Counted from the first letter of the stretch, positions 43,006-52,223 are shown. The stretch is DNA of 64,000 bases from Glaciimonas sp. PCH181 (GCF_003056055.1 NZ_PYFP01000001.1:620001-684000); one strand, 5' to 3'. Program-made: numbers and translations. The notes: generated by a model not told the origin, from the sequence alone.

Positions 43006-43896
43006 ATGCGAATTTCAACTCCTGCCAAACTATTGCTGCCCGCGTTCATCGCGGTCGGCCTGGTCGTGGTGTTGCCCCTGCTGTTCTCCCTGTACACCAG
43101 TTTTACAGCCTATCGGCTTACGCGCCCAGAAAGTATCAGCAACTTTATCTGGTTTGCGAATTACTTGCGGTTATTGCAGGACACGGATTTCTGGTGGGCC
43201 TTTGGACGTACCATCTTATTTCTGACTGTGGTGCTGAATCTGGAACTGTTGTTTGGTCTGGGATTGGCGCTGCTAGTTAATCAAATCACGCGCGGCCAGC
43301 GTGTTCTGCGCACCATCATGATGTTTCCGATGATGTTTTCGCCGATTCTGGTTGGCTTTCAGTTCAAATTTTTGCTCAATGACAATACCGGCGTCGTGAA
43401 CGCAGTATTGCAGCGCTGGTTTGGCGTCACCGAGGCCATCCCCTGGCTGGTCGATGGCACGCTGGCTTTCATCTCACTAGCCGCCGCCGAAATTTGGAAC
43501 TCCACGCCGCTGTTCGCGATTCTGTTGTTGGCCGGTCTGATGGCGATGCCTAAAGATCCGCTAGAGGCGGCCAAAGTAGACGGTTGCAGCAGCGTCCAGG
43601 CTTTCCGTCACGTGACGTTGCCATTTTTGATGCCGTTCGTCTGGATTGCAATGACGATACGTTCGCTGGATGTGGGCCGCGCTTACGACATCGTCAAAAT
43701 CATGACTAACGGTGGCCCGGGCGGGCGGACCGAATTGCTGTGGACCCTGACCGGACGGATTGCTTACGAAGATGCGCGCATGGGCTTCGCCAATGCGATG
43801 GGTTATGTATCGGTCATCGTTTCCGTGGTCTTCACCATCCACTTCTTCAAAAAACTCAACGCCGCACGGCGTCACATGGACGGCATGGAGGCCTAA
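43006..43896 (+). CDS. Sugar ABC transporter permease (MalF/UgpA type)
   Basis: 296 residues with six hydrophobic helices. The EAA loop reads MPKDPLEAAKVDGCSSVQAFR with the usual VDGC core. The start at ATG 43006 is preferred to the TTG at 43000. It pairs with the next permease, which begins after 4 bases. Confidence 0.93.
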   Translation: MRISTPAKLLLPAFIAVGLVVVLPLLFSLYTSFTAYRLTRPESISNFIWFANYLRLLQDTDFWWAFGRTILFLTVVLNLELLFGLGLALLVNQITRGQRVLRTIMMFPMMFSPILVGFQFKFLLNDNTGVVNAVLQRWFGVTEAIPWLVDGTLAFISLAAAEIWNSTPLFAILLLAGLMAMPKDPLEAAKVDGCSSVQAFRHVTLPFLMPFVWIAMTIRSLDVGRAYDIVKIMTNGGPGGRTELLWTLTGRIAYEDARMGFANAMGYVSVIVSVVFTIHFFKKLNAARRHMDGMEA

Positions 43897-43900
43897 GCGC

Positions 43901-44746
43901 ATGAACAATTCTTTCAGTATTAATCGGCTTGCGCTGTGGTTTGGTATCTTTGTCGCGATGTGCATCATTTGCGTGCCGGGCCTGTGGGTGGTGCTCAATG
44001 CCTTTCGCCCTAATGTCGCGATTCTGTCCAACGATAGTCTGTTCAACATGAGCAGTTATACCTTGCAGAATTTCCGCAACATCATCGGTAAGGGCGATAT
44101 GGTGCCGATTCCGGTCACTGAATATTTTCTCAATTCGGTGATTATTTCCGTAGTCAGCACCGTGGCGTCATTGCTGGTGGGGATGATGGGCGGTTATGCG
44201 TTTGCGCGTTTCCGTTTCAAATACAAGCCAACGTTGTTCGTCACGCTAATGTTAAGCCGGGCGATTCCGGGGATTGCATTGTCGCTGCCGGTATTCATTA
44301 TCTGGTCATGGGTCGGTCTGGTCGACACCAAACTGGGCTTGATTCTGGTGTATCTGGCGATGAACGTACCGTTTTCGATCTGGCTAATCGATGGCTTTTT
44401 CCGCCAAATCCCTAACGAGCTATATCAAGCGGCGGAGATTGATGGTTGCACGCGCTGGCAGGCTTTCTGGATGGTCGAATTTCCATTGGCAAAGTCAGGC
44501 ATTGCATCAGCCGGAATATTTTCTTTCCTGACTTGTTGGAATGAATATGCATTGGCCTCGCAATTAACTCGCAGTACAGATACCAAGACTTTGCCAGTCG
44601 GTCTGATGGACTTCACCGCGCAATTCACGATCGATTGGGCCGGGATGTGCGCGATGGCGGTGATCATCATCGTGCCAGCGCTGATTTTGACCTTTATTGT
44701 GCAAAAACATCTGATCGCAGGCCTGACTTTTGGCGGTGTCAAATGA
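43901..44746 (+). CDS. Sugar ABC transporter permease (MalG/UgpE type)
   Basis: 281 residues, six helices; the EAA loop is IPNELYQAAEIDGCTRWQAFW, and the end ILTFIVQKHLIAGLTFGGVK is typical of MalG-type permeases. It overlaps the mutarotase gene in an ATGA arrangement, tying the importer to the metabolic genes. Confidence 0.93.
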   Translation: MNNSFSINRLALWFGIFVAMCIICVPGLWVVLNAFRPNVAILSNDSLFNMSSYTLQNFRNIIGKGDMVPIPVTEYFLNSVIISVVSTVASLLVGMMGGYAFARFRFKYKPTLFVTLMLSRAIPGIALSLPVFIIWSWVGLVDTKLGLILVYLAMNVPFSIWLIDGFFRQIPNELYQAAEIDGCTRWQAFWMVEFPLAKSGIASAGIFSFLTCWNEYALASQLTRSTDTKTLPVGLMDFTAQFTIDWAGMCAMAVIIIVPALILTFIVQKHLIAGLTFGGVK

Positions 44747-45096
44747 GCGGCGTTACTGTTACTACATCGCAGCGCATGGGGATGGTGATTGCCATTCGCC
44801 CGGAAAAGATCGCCGAATACAAGGCGTTGCATGCGCAATGCTGGCCCGAGATTTTGCAGAGCCTGCGCGACGCCCACATCCACAACTACAGCATTTTTTT
44901 GCGTGAACCGGAAAACTTGTTATTCGGTTATTGGGAATATCGCGGCGCGGATTTTGCTGCCGATATGGCGATTATTGCCGCGCAAGAATGCACACAACGC
45001 TGGTGGGCTTTGTGCATCCCTTGTCAGTTGCCGCTGGCATCAAAGGCGGCAGATGAGCATTGGGCTCCCATGGAAGAAGTATTTCATCTGGATTAA
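44743..45096 (+). CDS. L-rhamnose mutarotase-like protein (RhaM family)
   Basis: 117 residues. The dimeric ferredoxin-like fold of RhaM is recognised from IAEYKALHAQCWPEILQSLR, HNYSIFLREPENLLFGYWEY and the C-terminal MEEVFHL. RhaM interconverts sugar anomers; here it probably prepares an imported aldose for the next step. It is translationally coupled to the permease by a 4-base overlap. The conserved His and Trp of the family are present (HNYSI, QRWW). Confidence 0.9.
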   Translation: MSGVTVTTSQRMGMVIAIRPEKIAEYKALHAQCWPEILQSLRDAHIHNYSIFLREPENLLFGYWEYRGADFAADMAIIAAQECTQRWWALCIPCQLPLASKAADEHWAPMEEVFHLD

Positions 45097-45112
45097 AGAA
45101 ATGAGGTAAGCC

Positions 45113-45562
45113 ATGACGCAGCAAGCGCAATATTTTGAGGATTATCAGATCGGCGATGTGCGGAGCACCAACGGACGCACCATTACCGAAACTGATTTTG
45201 TGGTGCACGCAGGCCATACCGGAGATTTTTTTCCGCATCACATGGATGCAGAATTCTGCAAAACCACGCCATTCGGTCAGCGCATCGCGCATGGCACGAT
45301 GGTGTTCGCCATCGGTGTGGGTTTGACGGCAGGGGTGATTAACACTGCCGCGTTTACCTACGGTTATGACCGCTTGCGGTTCGTCAAACCGGTATTTATC
45401 GGTGACACCATTCATACCCGCATCACTATCAGCGCCAAGGCTGATGATCCCAAGCGCGCCGATGCTGGTCGCGTGACCGAAACCTGCGAAGTGCTTAATC
45501 AGCGGAGCGAGGTGGTGATGGCATGTGAACATATTCTGTTGGTTAATCGACGTGGAGTTTGA
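45113..45562 (+). CDS. MaoC-type enoyl-CoA hydratase
   Basis: 149-residue hotdog-fold protein. The hydratase motif is intact: Asp and His in GDFFPHHMD, then RIAHG. FGYDRL-like [20 protein letters not shown] is shared with the second MaoC gene at 50453. Such enzymes hydrate or dehydrate CoA thioesters. RBS GAGGTAAG. It lies between the mutarotase and a Gfo/Idh/MocA oxidoreductase, so the pathway includes a CoA ester, supported by the CoA-transferase at 47807. Confidence 0.92.
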   Translation: MTQQAQYFEDYQIGDVRSTNGRTITETDFVVHAGHTGDFFPHHMDAEFCKTTPFGQRIAHGTMVFAIGVGLTAGVINTAAFTYGYDRLRFVKPVFIGDTIHTRITISAKADDPKRADAGRVTETCEVLNQRSEVVMACEHILLVNRRGV

Positions 45563-45565
45563 CGC

Positions 45566-46666
45566 ATGACCTTAGCGAATGAAACCATTGCAGAGCGCAT
45601 ACGCGGTTTGCGGCAAGACTGGCCGAAGCCAACTCAGCCCCGTCCCATCGTCATCCTCGGCGCGGGCGGGATAGTCCGCGACTCCCATTTACCCGCGTAT
45701 CGCAAGGGCGGCTTTATCGTTGCGGCAATTTTCGATCTGGATATTGCGCGCGCCACACAACTCGCTACGCAATTTGGCATCGCCCAAGTGTGCGACAGCC
45801 TGGAGCAGGCCCTGACGATAAAAGATGCTGTCTTTGATCTTGCGCTGCCGCCAGAAGCGCTGCTGCAAACTATACAAATGATCCCGCTCGGTGCGACGGT
45901 GTTGATACAAAAGCCGCTAGGGATTCATTATGATCAGGCGCTGGCAATTGCGGGGTTGTGTCAGCAGCGCAATTTGATCGCTGCGGTGAATTTTCAGTTA
46001 CGTTTCTCGCCGATGATGCTGGCATTACGTGCAGCAATTGAACAAGATTTAATTGGTGATATCGTCGATGTCGAAGTCCGGCTGGCTTGCCATACGCCGT
46101 GGGAATTATGGCCGTTCATGGCAGCGTTGCCGCAGGTCGAAACATTGATGCATTCAATTCATTACATGGATTGGATACGCGGTACTTTGGGCGAACCGCG
46201 TTCTGTCATGTCGCTATCGGTGCCGCACCCTGACCATCCGACATTGGCCGATGCGCGCACCAGCACGATTCTTGACTATCCCGGCGTGCGCTGTTGTTTA
46301 TCGCTGAATCACACCTACCGCTTCGGCCCACAGCATCAAGACGCCAGCATTCGTATTGAAGGCGTGCGTGGGGCGGCAATCGTCAGCCTCGGTTTGTTGC
46401 TCGACTATCCACGCGGCGCGGCGGAAACCTTGCAAATTATCAGCGCCAATGGCGACTGGACCGATGTGCCGTTGCAAGGACGTTGGTTTCCCGATGCCTT
46501 CGTTGGCATTATGTCCAATCTGCAACGCTACGCCGCGGGAGAAGATACCGTTTTATTGACCGCCGTTGATGACGCAGTGCGTACGATGGCGCTGGTCGAT
46601 GCTTGCAAAATTTCCAGCGAGCGCGGCGGCGTAGCCCCGCGCCAAGATTCCACCAAACCTTATTAA
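45566..46666 (+). CDS. Gfo/Idh/MocA-family oxidoreductase
   Basis: 366 residues. Rossmann N-terminus with IVILGAGGIVRDSHLPAYRK for NAD(P), the IQKPLGIHYDQA block corresponding to the EKP motif of the family (Lys present), and a C-terminal alpha/beta domain (HSIHYMDWIRGTLGEPRSV with the usual His). Typical reactions are oxidation of sugars, inositols or sugar acids. It starts 4 bases after the MaoC gene stop, within the operon. Confidence 0.92.
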   Translation: MTLANETIAERIRGLRQDWPKPTQPRPIVILGAGGIVRDSHLPAYRKGGFIVAAIFDLDIARATQLATQFGIAQVCDSLEQALTIKDAVFDLALPPEALLQTIQMIPLGATVLIQKPLGIHYDQALAIAGLCQQRNLIAAVNFQLRFSPMMLALRAAIEQDLIGDIVDVEVRLACHTPWELWPFMAALPQVETLMHSIHYMDWIRGTLGEPRSVMSLSVPHPDHPTLADARTSTILDYPGVRCCLSLNHTYRFGPQHQDASIRIEGVRGAAIVSLGLLLDYPRGAAETLQIISANGDWTDVPLQGRWFPDAFVGIMSNLQRYAAGEDTVLLTAVDDAVRTMALVDACKISSERGGVAPRQDSTKPY

Positions 46667-46670
46667 TACG

Positions 46671-47810
46671 ATGACTGACTCTTTTCTCTTGCGTGGAACT
46701 ACCTGGGACCACACCCGTGGCTTGTTACCGAAAGTCGCGACTGCACAGCGCTATCACGAGCTGCACCCGGAATGCCAAATACAGTGGCAAACGCGTTCGT
46801 TGCAAGCTTTCGCCGATTATTCGATTGCACATCTGGCGGCCGAATTCGATTTGCTGGTGATTGATCATCCATCGATGGGCGAAGCAGCGGCGCACGGCTT
46901 GTTTCTGCCGCTGGATCAGTACCTGTCAGCCGATTTTCTCTCCGATCAGGCCGCCAATAGTGTCGGCGGATCGCATGCCAGCTATCAGGTCAACGGACAT
47001 CAATGGGCCTTGGCAATCGATGCAGCGACGCCGGTAGCCAGCCGCAGAGCTGATCTGCTGGACGCGGGCGAGGTTCCGCAAAACTGGGCGCAATTGCTGG
47101 AATTGGCGCGGCAGGGCAAGGTCGCGGTGCCAGCGATCCCCATCGATAGCCTGATGAACTTTTACATGCTTTGTCTGGCGGAGGGCGAAACGCCGGGCCA
47201 GCAAGCTGCCTATTTTTGTAGCGAAGAGACTGGCGTTGCCGCGCTGGAAGCATTGCGGGAATTAGTCAGTCTCTGCGATCCGGTGTGTCTGACACGCAAT
47301 CCGATTCAGACCTATGAGGCGATGACGCTGAGTGATGCTATTGCTTATTGTCCTTTCGCCTACGGTTATTCGAATTACAGCCGTCGTGGCTATGCGCGCC
47401 GTCCGCTGGCCTTTGGTGGCTTGGTGACGCGACACGGCCAGCCTTTGCGGTCGGTCCTGGGCGGGGCGGGGCTAGCGGTATCGGCTTCTTGCAAACATCC
47501 GGAGATCGCGCTCGCCTATGCGCGCTTTGTTGCCGAAGTGTCGACCCAAACCGGTATTTTCACCGCCAATGGCGGCCAGCCGGGGCATCGGCAAGCATGG
47601 TGCGATGCTGACAATAATATTGATGTGCAGCAATATTTCTCTGCGACGTTGGCGACGCTGGACCAATCCTGGATCAGGCCGCGCTACGCGGGTTATATCG
47701 ATTTTCAGGATCGTGCGGGACACTTGGTCCACGCTTTCTTGCGTGGTGAAACCGCAGCGCCGGTCTGTTTGCAGTTGATCAATCACCTTCACAAGGAGTG
47801 TTTTAAATGA
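46671..47810 (+). CDS. Family-1 solute-binding-like protein without signal peptide
   Basis: 379 residues. The fold is that of a sugar ABC binding protein (LRGTTWDHTRGLLPKVATAQ, LLVIDHPSMGEAAAHGLFLPL, LGGAGLAVSASCKHPEIALAY), but the reading frame begins right at the mature domain. No hydrophobic leader exists in frame upstream, since the preceding gene ends 5 bases before. It should therefore be cytoplasmic, acting perhaps as an intracellular ligand sensor or enzyme, or it is a binding protein that lost export. It overlaps the CoA-transferase gene by 4 bases. Confidence 0.85.
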   Translation: MTDSFLLRGTTWDHTRGLLPKVATAQRYHELHPECQIQWQTRSLQAFADYSIAHLAAEFDLLVIDHPSMGEAAAHGLFLPLDQYLSADFLSDQAANSVGGSHASYQVNGHQWALAIDAATPVASRRADLLDAGEVPQNWAQLLELARQGKVAVPAIPIDSLMNFYMLCLAEGETPGQQAAYFCSEETGVAALEALRELVSLCDPVCLTRNPIQTYEAMTLSDAIAYCPFAYGYSNYSRRGYARRPLAFGGLVTRHGQPLRSVLGGAGLAVSASCKHPEIALAYARFVAEVSTQTGIFTANGGQPGHRQAWCDADNNIDVQQYFSATLATLDQSWIRPRYAGYIDFQDRAGHLVHAFLRGETAAPVCLQLINHLHKECFK

Positions 47811-48952
47811 AGCCATTAGAAGGTTTATTGGTACTGGATATAAGCCAATTTCTGGCTGGTCCGTCAGCGGCATTACGGCTGGCCGATCTGGGTGCGACGG
47901 TGATCAAAATCGAACGTCCGGTCAAAGGCGATCTGTGTCGCCAGCTATATATTTCGAATCTGGATCTGGATGGCGACAGCACGCTATTTCATACCATTAA
48001 TCGCAACAAGCGCAGCTATGCCGCCGATCTGAAAGATCCGTCGGATCTGGCCCGGGTTAAGCAGTTGATCGTGCGTGCCGATGTGCTGATTCAAAATTTT
48101 CGCCCCGGCGTCATGCAGCGCATTGGCCTAGATTACGACCGCGTGCGCGAGATTAATCCGCGTCTGGTGTACGGCACGGTGACCGGCTACGGCAATGAGG
48201 GGCCATGGATTGATTTACCGGGGCAGGATTTGCTGGCCCAAAGTCGGACCGGTTTTGTCTGGCTGAATGGCGACCAGCAGCAGGGGCCAGTGCCGGCCGG
48301 AATTGCAGTTGCCGATTTGTTTGCGGGTGCGCATCTGGTGCAGGGCTTACTTGCCTGTCTGGTAAGGCGTGGCGTTACCGGCGCTGGCGGTCTGGTCGAA
48401 GTCAGCTTGCTGGAATCGATGCTGGACTTGCAATTTGAAGTTTTGACGACGCATTTGAATGATGGCGGTAAAGCGCCTGAGCGTAGCGCGGTGAACAATG
48501 CGCATGCTTATTTGGGCGCGCCGTATGGCATTTATCGCACAACGGACGGCTATTTATCGCTGGCGATGGGTTCTGTGACGCAGCTCGGAAAAATTCTGGA
48601 TTGCGCCGCGCTTCAGGCCTATGACGATCCGCAAAGCTGGTTCGACCGACGCGATGAAATCAAGCAGCATTTGGTGACGCATTTGCAGACCCAGTCCACC
48701 CGCTATTGGTTAGATCGGCTGGAACCGGCGGATTATTGGTGCGCGCCAGTGATGGATTGGCCCGAGATGCTGGCCCACGATGGCTTTAAGGTGCTCGATT
48801 TTCTGCAGCCGGTGACTCGCGACAACGGTCAGGCGCTAGTGACGACGCGTTGCCCGATTCGCATCGACGGCGCTGTGCTGAAAGACGGGCGTGCTTCACC
48901 CAGAGTAGGTGAGCATACCGCGCAGATTAATGCGGAATATGCGGTGTCGTGA
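47807..48952 (+). CDS. CaiB/BaiF family CoA-transferase
   Basis: 381 residues of class III CoA-transferase. The core is plain: LLVLDISQFLAGPSAALRLADLGATVIKIERP, then NRNKRSYAADLKDP, and VYGTVTGYGNEGPW; the catalytic Asp should be in QDLLAQSRTG. RBS AGGAGTG with an ATGA overlap to the preceding gene. It moves CoA between carboxylic acids, so the pathway yields an acid that is then activated and handled by the MaoC proteins. Confidence 0.93.
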   Translation: MKPLEGLLVLDISQFLAGPSAALRLADLGATVIKIERPVKGDLCRQLYISNLDLDGDSTLFHTINRNKRSYAADLKDPSDLARVKQLIVRADVLIQNFRPGVMQRIGLDYDRVREINPRLVYGTVTGYGNEGPWIDLPGQDLLAQSRTGFVWLNGDQQQGPVPAGIAVADLFAGAHLVQGLLACLVRRGVTGAGGLVEVSLLESMLDLQFEVLTTHLNDGGKAPERSAVNNAHAYLGAPYGIYRTTDGYLSLAMGSVTQLGKILDCAALQAYDDPQSWFDRRDEIKQHLVTHLQTQSTRYWLDRLEPADYWCAPVMDWPEMLAHDGFKVLDFLQPVTRDNGQALVTTRCPIRIDGAVLKDGRASPRVGEHTAQINAEYAVS

Positions 48953-49039
48953 TGCAAAGCGGTCTGCCCACACGCTGCATTTTCTTGCATCGCGCAGACC
49001 CCAAGCTGACTCAATAAATACTATAAACGGAGACAAATA

Positions 49040-50353
49040 ATGCGTACACAACGCAGTGACGCGCCTGCACTTGACCGTGCTGTGCGTAAAGCAACCATTC
49101 GCCTATTGCCATTTCTTGCCTTGATGCTGATTCTGGCATTTTTGGACCGCGCGAATATCGGTTTCGCCAAAATCGCCTATCAGGCCGATACCGGCATTAG
49201 CGAGGCCGCTTACGCGCTGGGCGCAGGTATTTTCTTCATCGGTTATGCGTTGTTCGAGGTGCCGAGTAATTTGATCATGCATCGCGTCGGTGCGCGCATG
49301 TGGCTGAGCCGGATCATGGTGTCCTGGGGCTTGGTATCGGCGTCGATGCTGTTTGCGCACACTGAAAATACGCTGTATATCCTGCGCTTTTTGCTAGGCG
49401 TGTGCGAAGCCGGATTTTATCCTGGCGTGCTGCTGTATCTGACTTACTGGTTCCCTTCCAAGAACCGCGCACGTGCCATTGGCTTGTTCTATCTCGGCGT
49501 GCCTTTATCGTTGGTATTAGGCGGCCCTTTATCCGGCTTCCTGCTGAATTTCCATGAAGTTTTTGGGCTGACTAACTGGCAATTAATGTTTGCGGTGGAA
49601 GGGCTTGCTGCAACTATTGTGGGCGTGATCGCATTTTTCTACCTCGACAACAATCCACAGGATGCTAAATGGCTTTCTAAAGAAGAAAAGGCTGCATTGG
49701 CGGCTGTGCTTGAAGGTGAGGAACGCAAGAAACTGGCTAATGGTGGTCATACAGCGATGGGCGTCCTCAAAGATCCACGGGTATTGGCCTTCATCGGTGT
49801 GTATTTTTGCCTGCAAGTCGGCGCTGCGCCGCTGATCTTCTTTTTGCCATCCAAGCTGGCAGCAAGCATGGGCGGGCATATCACTTTTGCGGTGGGCCTT
49901 TTGATTGCGATACCGTGGCTTTGCTCGGCAATGACGATCTATGCGGTGACGGCCTACGCTGACAGGCACGACAATCATCGTCGCGTCGTCATGGTGATGG
50001 TGGCGGTCGGCACGCTGGCGTTGGCTTCGTTGCTGTGGATATCCAGCCCATTGCTGATCGTAATCGCTGCATGCATCGCGATTCCGGGACTGACCGCATC
50101 TCAACCCGTATTTTGGAGTTTGCCGACGCGGTATTTGGGCGGAACCGCTGCGGCCAGTGGGATCGCGTTCATCGTATCGATTGGCAATGTTGGTTCTTTC
50201 CTGTCGCCGCAGATCAAAGTCTTCGCAGACAAATTTTTTGCTAGTAGTAACGCTGGCTTTATGGTTCTGGCGCTAATCTGCTCCATCAGCGTCTTGCTGT
50301 TGCTGTGGTTACGTCGCAGCGGCTCTCCTGGCGCGTTGGTACGTGCATATTAA
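49040..50353 (+). CDS. MFS transporter, anion:cation symporter type
   Basis: 437 residues, 12 hydrophobic segments. The ACS/phthalate permease signature is seen early: LAFLDRANIGFAKIAYQAD, and RFLLGVCEAGFYPGVLLYLTYW. These carriers move organic anions such as tartrate, glucarate or aromatic acids. Located between the CoA-transferase and second MaoC gene with its own leader and CGGAGAC RBS. It provides a second route for substrate uptake, or export of an intermediate. Confidence 0.93.
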   Translation: MRTQRSDAPALDRAVRKATIRLLPFLALMLILAFLDRANIGFAKIAYQADTGISEAAYALGAGIFFIGYALFEVPSNLIMHRVGARMWLSRIMVSWGLVSASMLFAHTENTLYILRFLLGVCEAGFYPGVLLYLTYWFPSKNRARAIGLFYLGVPLSLVLGGPLSGFLLNFHEVFGLTNWQLMFAVEGLAATIVGVIAFFYLDNNPQDAKWLSKEEKAALAAVLEGEERKKLANGGHTAMGVLKDPRVLAFIGVYFCLQVGAAPLIFFLPSKLAASMGGHITFAVGLLIAIPWLCSAMTIYAVTAYADRHDNHRRVVMVMVAVGTLALASLLWISSPLLIVIAACIAIPGLTASQPVFWSLPTRYLGGTAAASGIAFIVSIGNVGSFLSPQIKVFADKFFASSNAGFMVLALICSISVLLLLWLRRSGSPGALVRAY

Positions 50354-50452
50354 GCAAAAAAAATGGCGTTGCATGAACCGTCGCCATCTGGTGACGGCAA
50401 ATTTATACCGAATTGACGCCTGAATATCATTTATTTATTAAAGGAAAAAGTG

Positions 50453-50977
50453 ATGCGTAACCCTAATCCCGATCCAAAGCTGCATGCGCAGATTCCCGTC
50501 TGGAACGCAGAAAATTGGTTTTATGAAGATATCGTCGTCGGCCATCGTATTCGTTCGATACGCCGCACGATTTCTGAAGGCGAAAGCATGCAATTCAATG
50601 CATTGGTACTAGATATGCATCCGTACGTGGCCGACGAAACTTTTGCACGAGAAGAGGGCGTCTTTGGCCGCCGTCTGGTGGCCGGTGCTTTTGTGTTTAG
50701 CGCAGGGCTTGGTTTGGTGGCGACTAATTGCGTCAATGCTTTTTCTTACGGCTACGATAAACTGCGATTTATCAAGCCGGTGTTTATCGGCGACACGATC
50801 TATGCGATCAAAACCGACCTGTCCAAACAACCGAAAAGTGCGGAGATGGGGCTGTATCGCGCCAGCTATGAAATTTTCAAAGGCGACGGCGAGCTGGTGC
50901 TGTATTGTGAGCACATTCAAACCGTTAAATATCGCGGCCCGGCGTTAGCCGTAGCTGAGCTGGCCGCACAGGGATAA
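50453..50977 (+). CDS. MaoC-like protein with altered catalytic residues
   Basis: 174-residue hotdog protein, paralogous to the one at 45113 (both have [16 protein letters not shown]). Aligned by eye, the hydratase motif D-x-x-P-x-H-x-D of its sibling reads D-M-H-P-Y-V-A-D here, so the catalytic His position is Val, and the RIAHG segment reads RLVAG. It may be a non-catalytic partner subunit in a mixed MaoC complex, or have a different chemistry. Start at ATG 50453 with AAGGAAAA; a GTG lies one codon upstream. Confidence 0.85.
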   Translation: MRNPNPDPKLHAQIPVWNAENWFYEDIVVGHRIRSIRRTISEGESMQFNALVLDMHPYVADETFAREEGVFGRRLVAGAFVFSAGLGLVATNCVNAFSYGYDKLRFIKPVFIGDTIYAIKTDLSKQPKSAEMGLYRASYEIFKGDGELVLYCEHIQTVKYRGPALAVAELAAQG

Positions 50978-50985
50978 GGAGTTCT

Positions 50986-51855
50986 ATGCATATCATCGAT
51001 ACCCATCTGCATCTGGTTTATCCGCAACGTGTGCGGTATCCGTGGATCGCTGGCAGCGCGCTGAATCGGGCTTTTCACCTCGATGATTATCGCCAGTTAG
51101 CGGCGAATTGCGGCATACGGGCGGCGCTGCATATGGAGGTTGATGTGGCACAAGAAAATCAACTCGACGAAGTTGCGATGATTGCAGAACTGGCCGTTGA
51201 GTCTGGCGGCGCTCTGGCAGGGCAGATTGCAGCTTGTCGGCCCGAAAGCGGCGATTTTGCCAGGAATTTGGGGGAATTGCTGTTGCAGCCCACAGTGAAA
51301 GGGGTGCGGCGCATTTTGCATACTAGCCCTGACGATCTGTCGCAAACACCGTTATTCGCGGCTAATTTACGCTTGCTGGCTGCTGTCGATTACAGTTTCG
51401 ATCTCTGTGTATTGGCGCGGCAATTGCGCAGCGTTGCGCTGCCGTTGGTGCAGCAATGTCCAGAGGTGCGTTTCGTACTCGATCATTGCGGCGTGCCTGC
51501 CATCAAGGAAAGCACCGATCAAACTTTCGAAGAGTGGAAGAGCGCTATCAGCGAATTAGCGCGCTATCCTAATCTGCACTGTAAATTATCAGGATTGGTG
51601 GCGTATGCGGATGCTGGATGGAGCGTCGAGACTTTGCGTCCGTATGCCGAACATGTGATTGAATCCTTTGGCTGGGATCGCGTTGTGTGGGGCAGCGATT
51701 GGCCGGTCTGTACGCTAGGCGGCGGTTTAGTTGCATGGGTCGATGCCACTAAGGCGTTGCTGCGTGATTGCAGCGAAGATCAGCAGGTGCGGCTGTTGTA
51801 TCGCAATGCTGAAACACTTTATCGATTGGGAGCAGTGACTGAGCAACGGCTATAA
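50986..51855 (+). CDS. Amidohydrolase-family lactonase (COG3618-like)
   Basis: 289 residues. TIM-barrel amidohydrolase of the lactonase/TIM-barrel group: IIDTHLHLVYP (metal HxH), ALHMEV, DHCGVPAI and WGSDWPVC (metal Asp). Relatives act on fuconolactone, rhamnonolactone or 2-pyrone dicarboxylate lactone. Starts 8 bases after the MaoC-like gene with AAGGAG. With the mutarotase it implies a mutarotase-dehydrogenase-lactonase route; the dehydrogenase may be the broken SDR nearby or the Gfo/Idh protein. Confidence 0.88.
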   Translation: MHIIDTHLHLVYPQRVRYPWIAGSALNRAFHLDDYRQLAANCGIRAALHMEVDVAQENQLDEVAMIAELAVESGGALAGQIAACRPESGDFARNLGELLLQPTVKGVRRILHTSPDDLSQTPLFAANLRLLAAVDYSFDLCVLARQLRSVALPLVQQCPEVRFVLDHCGVPAIKESTDQTFEEWKSAISELARYPNLHCKLSGLVAYADAGWSVETLRPYAEHVIESFGWDRVVWGSDWPVCTLGGGLVAWVDATKALLRDCSEDQQVRLLYRNAETLYRLGAVTEQRL

Positions 51856-51977
51856 GTCTTGCACTTTGATAAAGTCTCATTTTGTCCGGAATACGAGTTC
51901 GTGCACCGTTTCAGCCTGATTTCATCTTCTGCAGCCTCGTGATGGATATCGCTTGCGTCTATCACCCACATTCTCCT

Positions 51978-52004
51978 AAGCGCCAGATATTTTGTCTGGC
52001 GCTT
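51978..52004. terminator. Hairpin after the lactonase gene
   Basis: AAGCGCCAGA pairs with TCTGGCGCTT around TATTTTG. No T-run, so it is either a weak terminator or an mRNA-end stabiliser. Confidence 0.45.
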
Positions 52005-52015
52005 AGTGAAGGTCG

Positions 52016-52144
52016 TTAGTTAGACCAGCCGCCGTCGATCATCTGTGTCGTGCCGGTGGTAAAAGCGGCGTCGTCAGAGGCCAGATAAACCGCCAGAGCA
52101 GCGATTTCGGTGGCTTTTCCTACGCGTTGTGTTTTTTGTCTGTC
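52016..52144 (-). pseudogene. C-terminal remnant of a short-chain dehydrogenase
   Basis: On the minus strand RVGKATEIAALAVYLASDDA, followed by AFTTGTTQMIDGGWSN and a stop, is the exact C-terminal signature of classical SDR enzymes (about 250 residues). Only about 40 residues remain; the frame upstream turns into unrelated sequence and the Rossmann and YxxxK parts are missing. The relic lies between the lactonase gene and the porin, where a sugar dehydrogenase would be expected. Confidence 0.85.
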
Positions 52145-52223
52145 TGACTTTCTTCGTCCGTTTGTTTTTAGAACAGGTTCTGGAGCAGGCAGGTAACATC
52201 CGCCCAGACATTCCACGTCGGCT

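Noticed and set aside
51978..52004. Attachment-site or insertion-sequence end
   Set aside because: The hairpin lies beside the SDR relic and could suggest an excision scar, but no transposase, target duplication or matching repeat was found.
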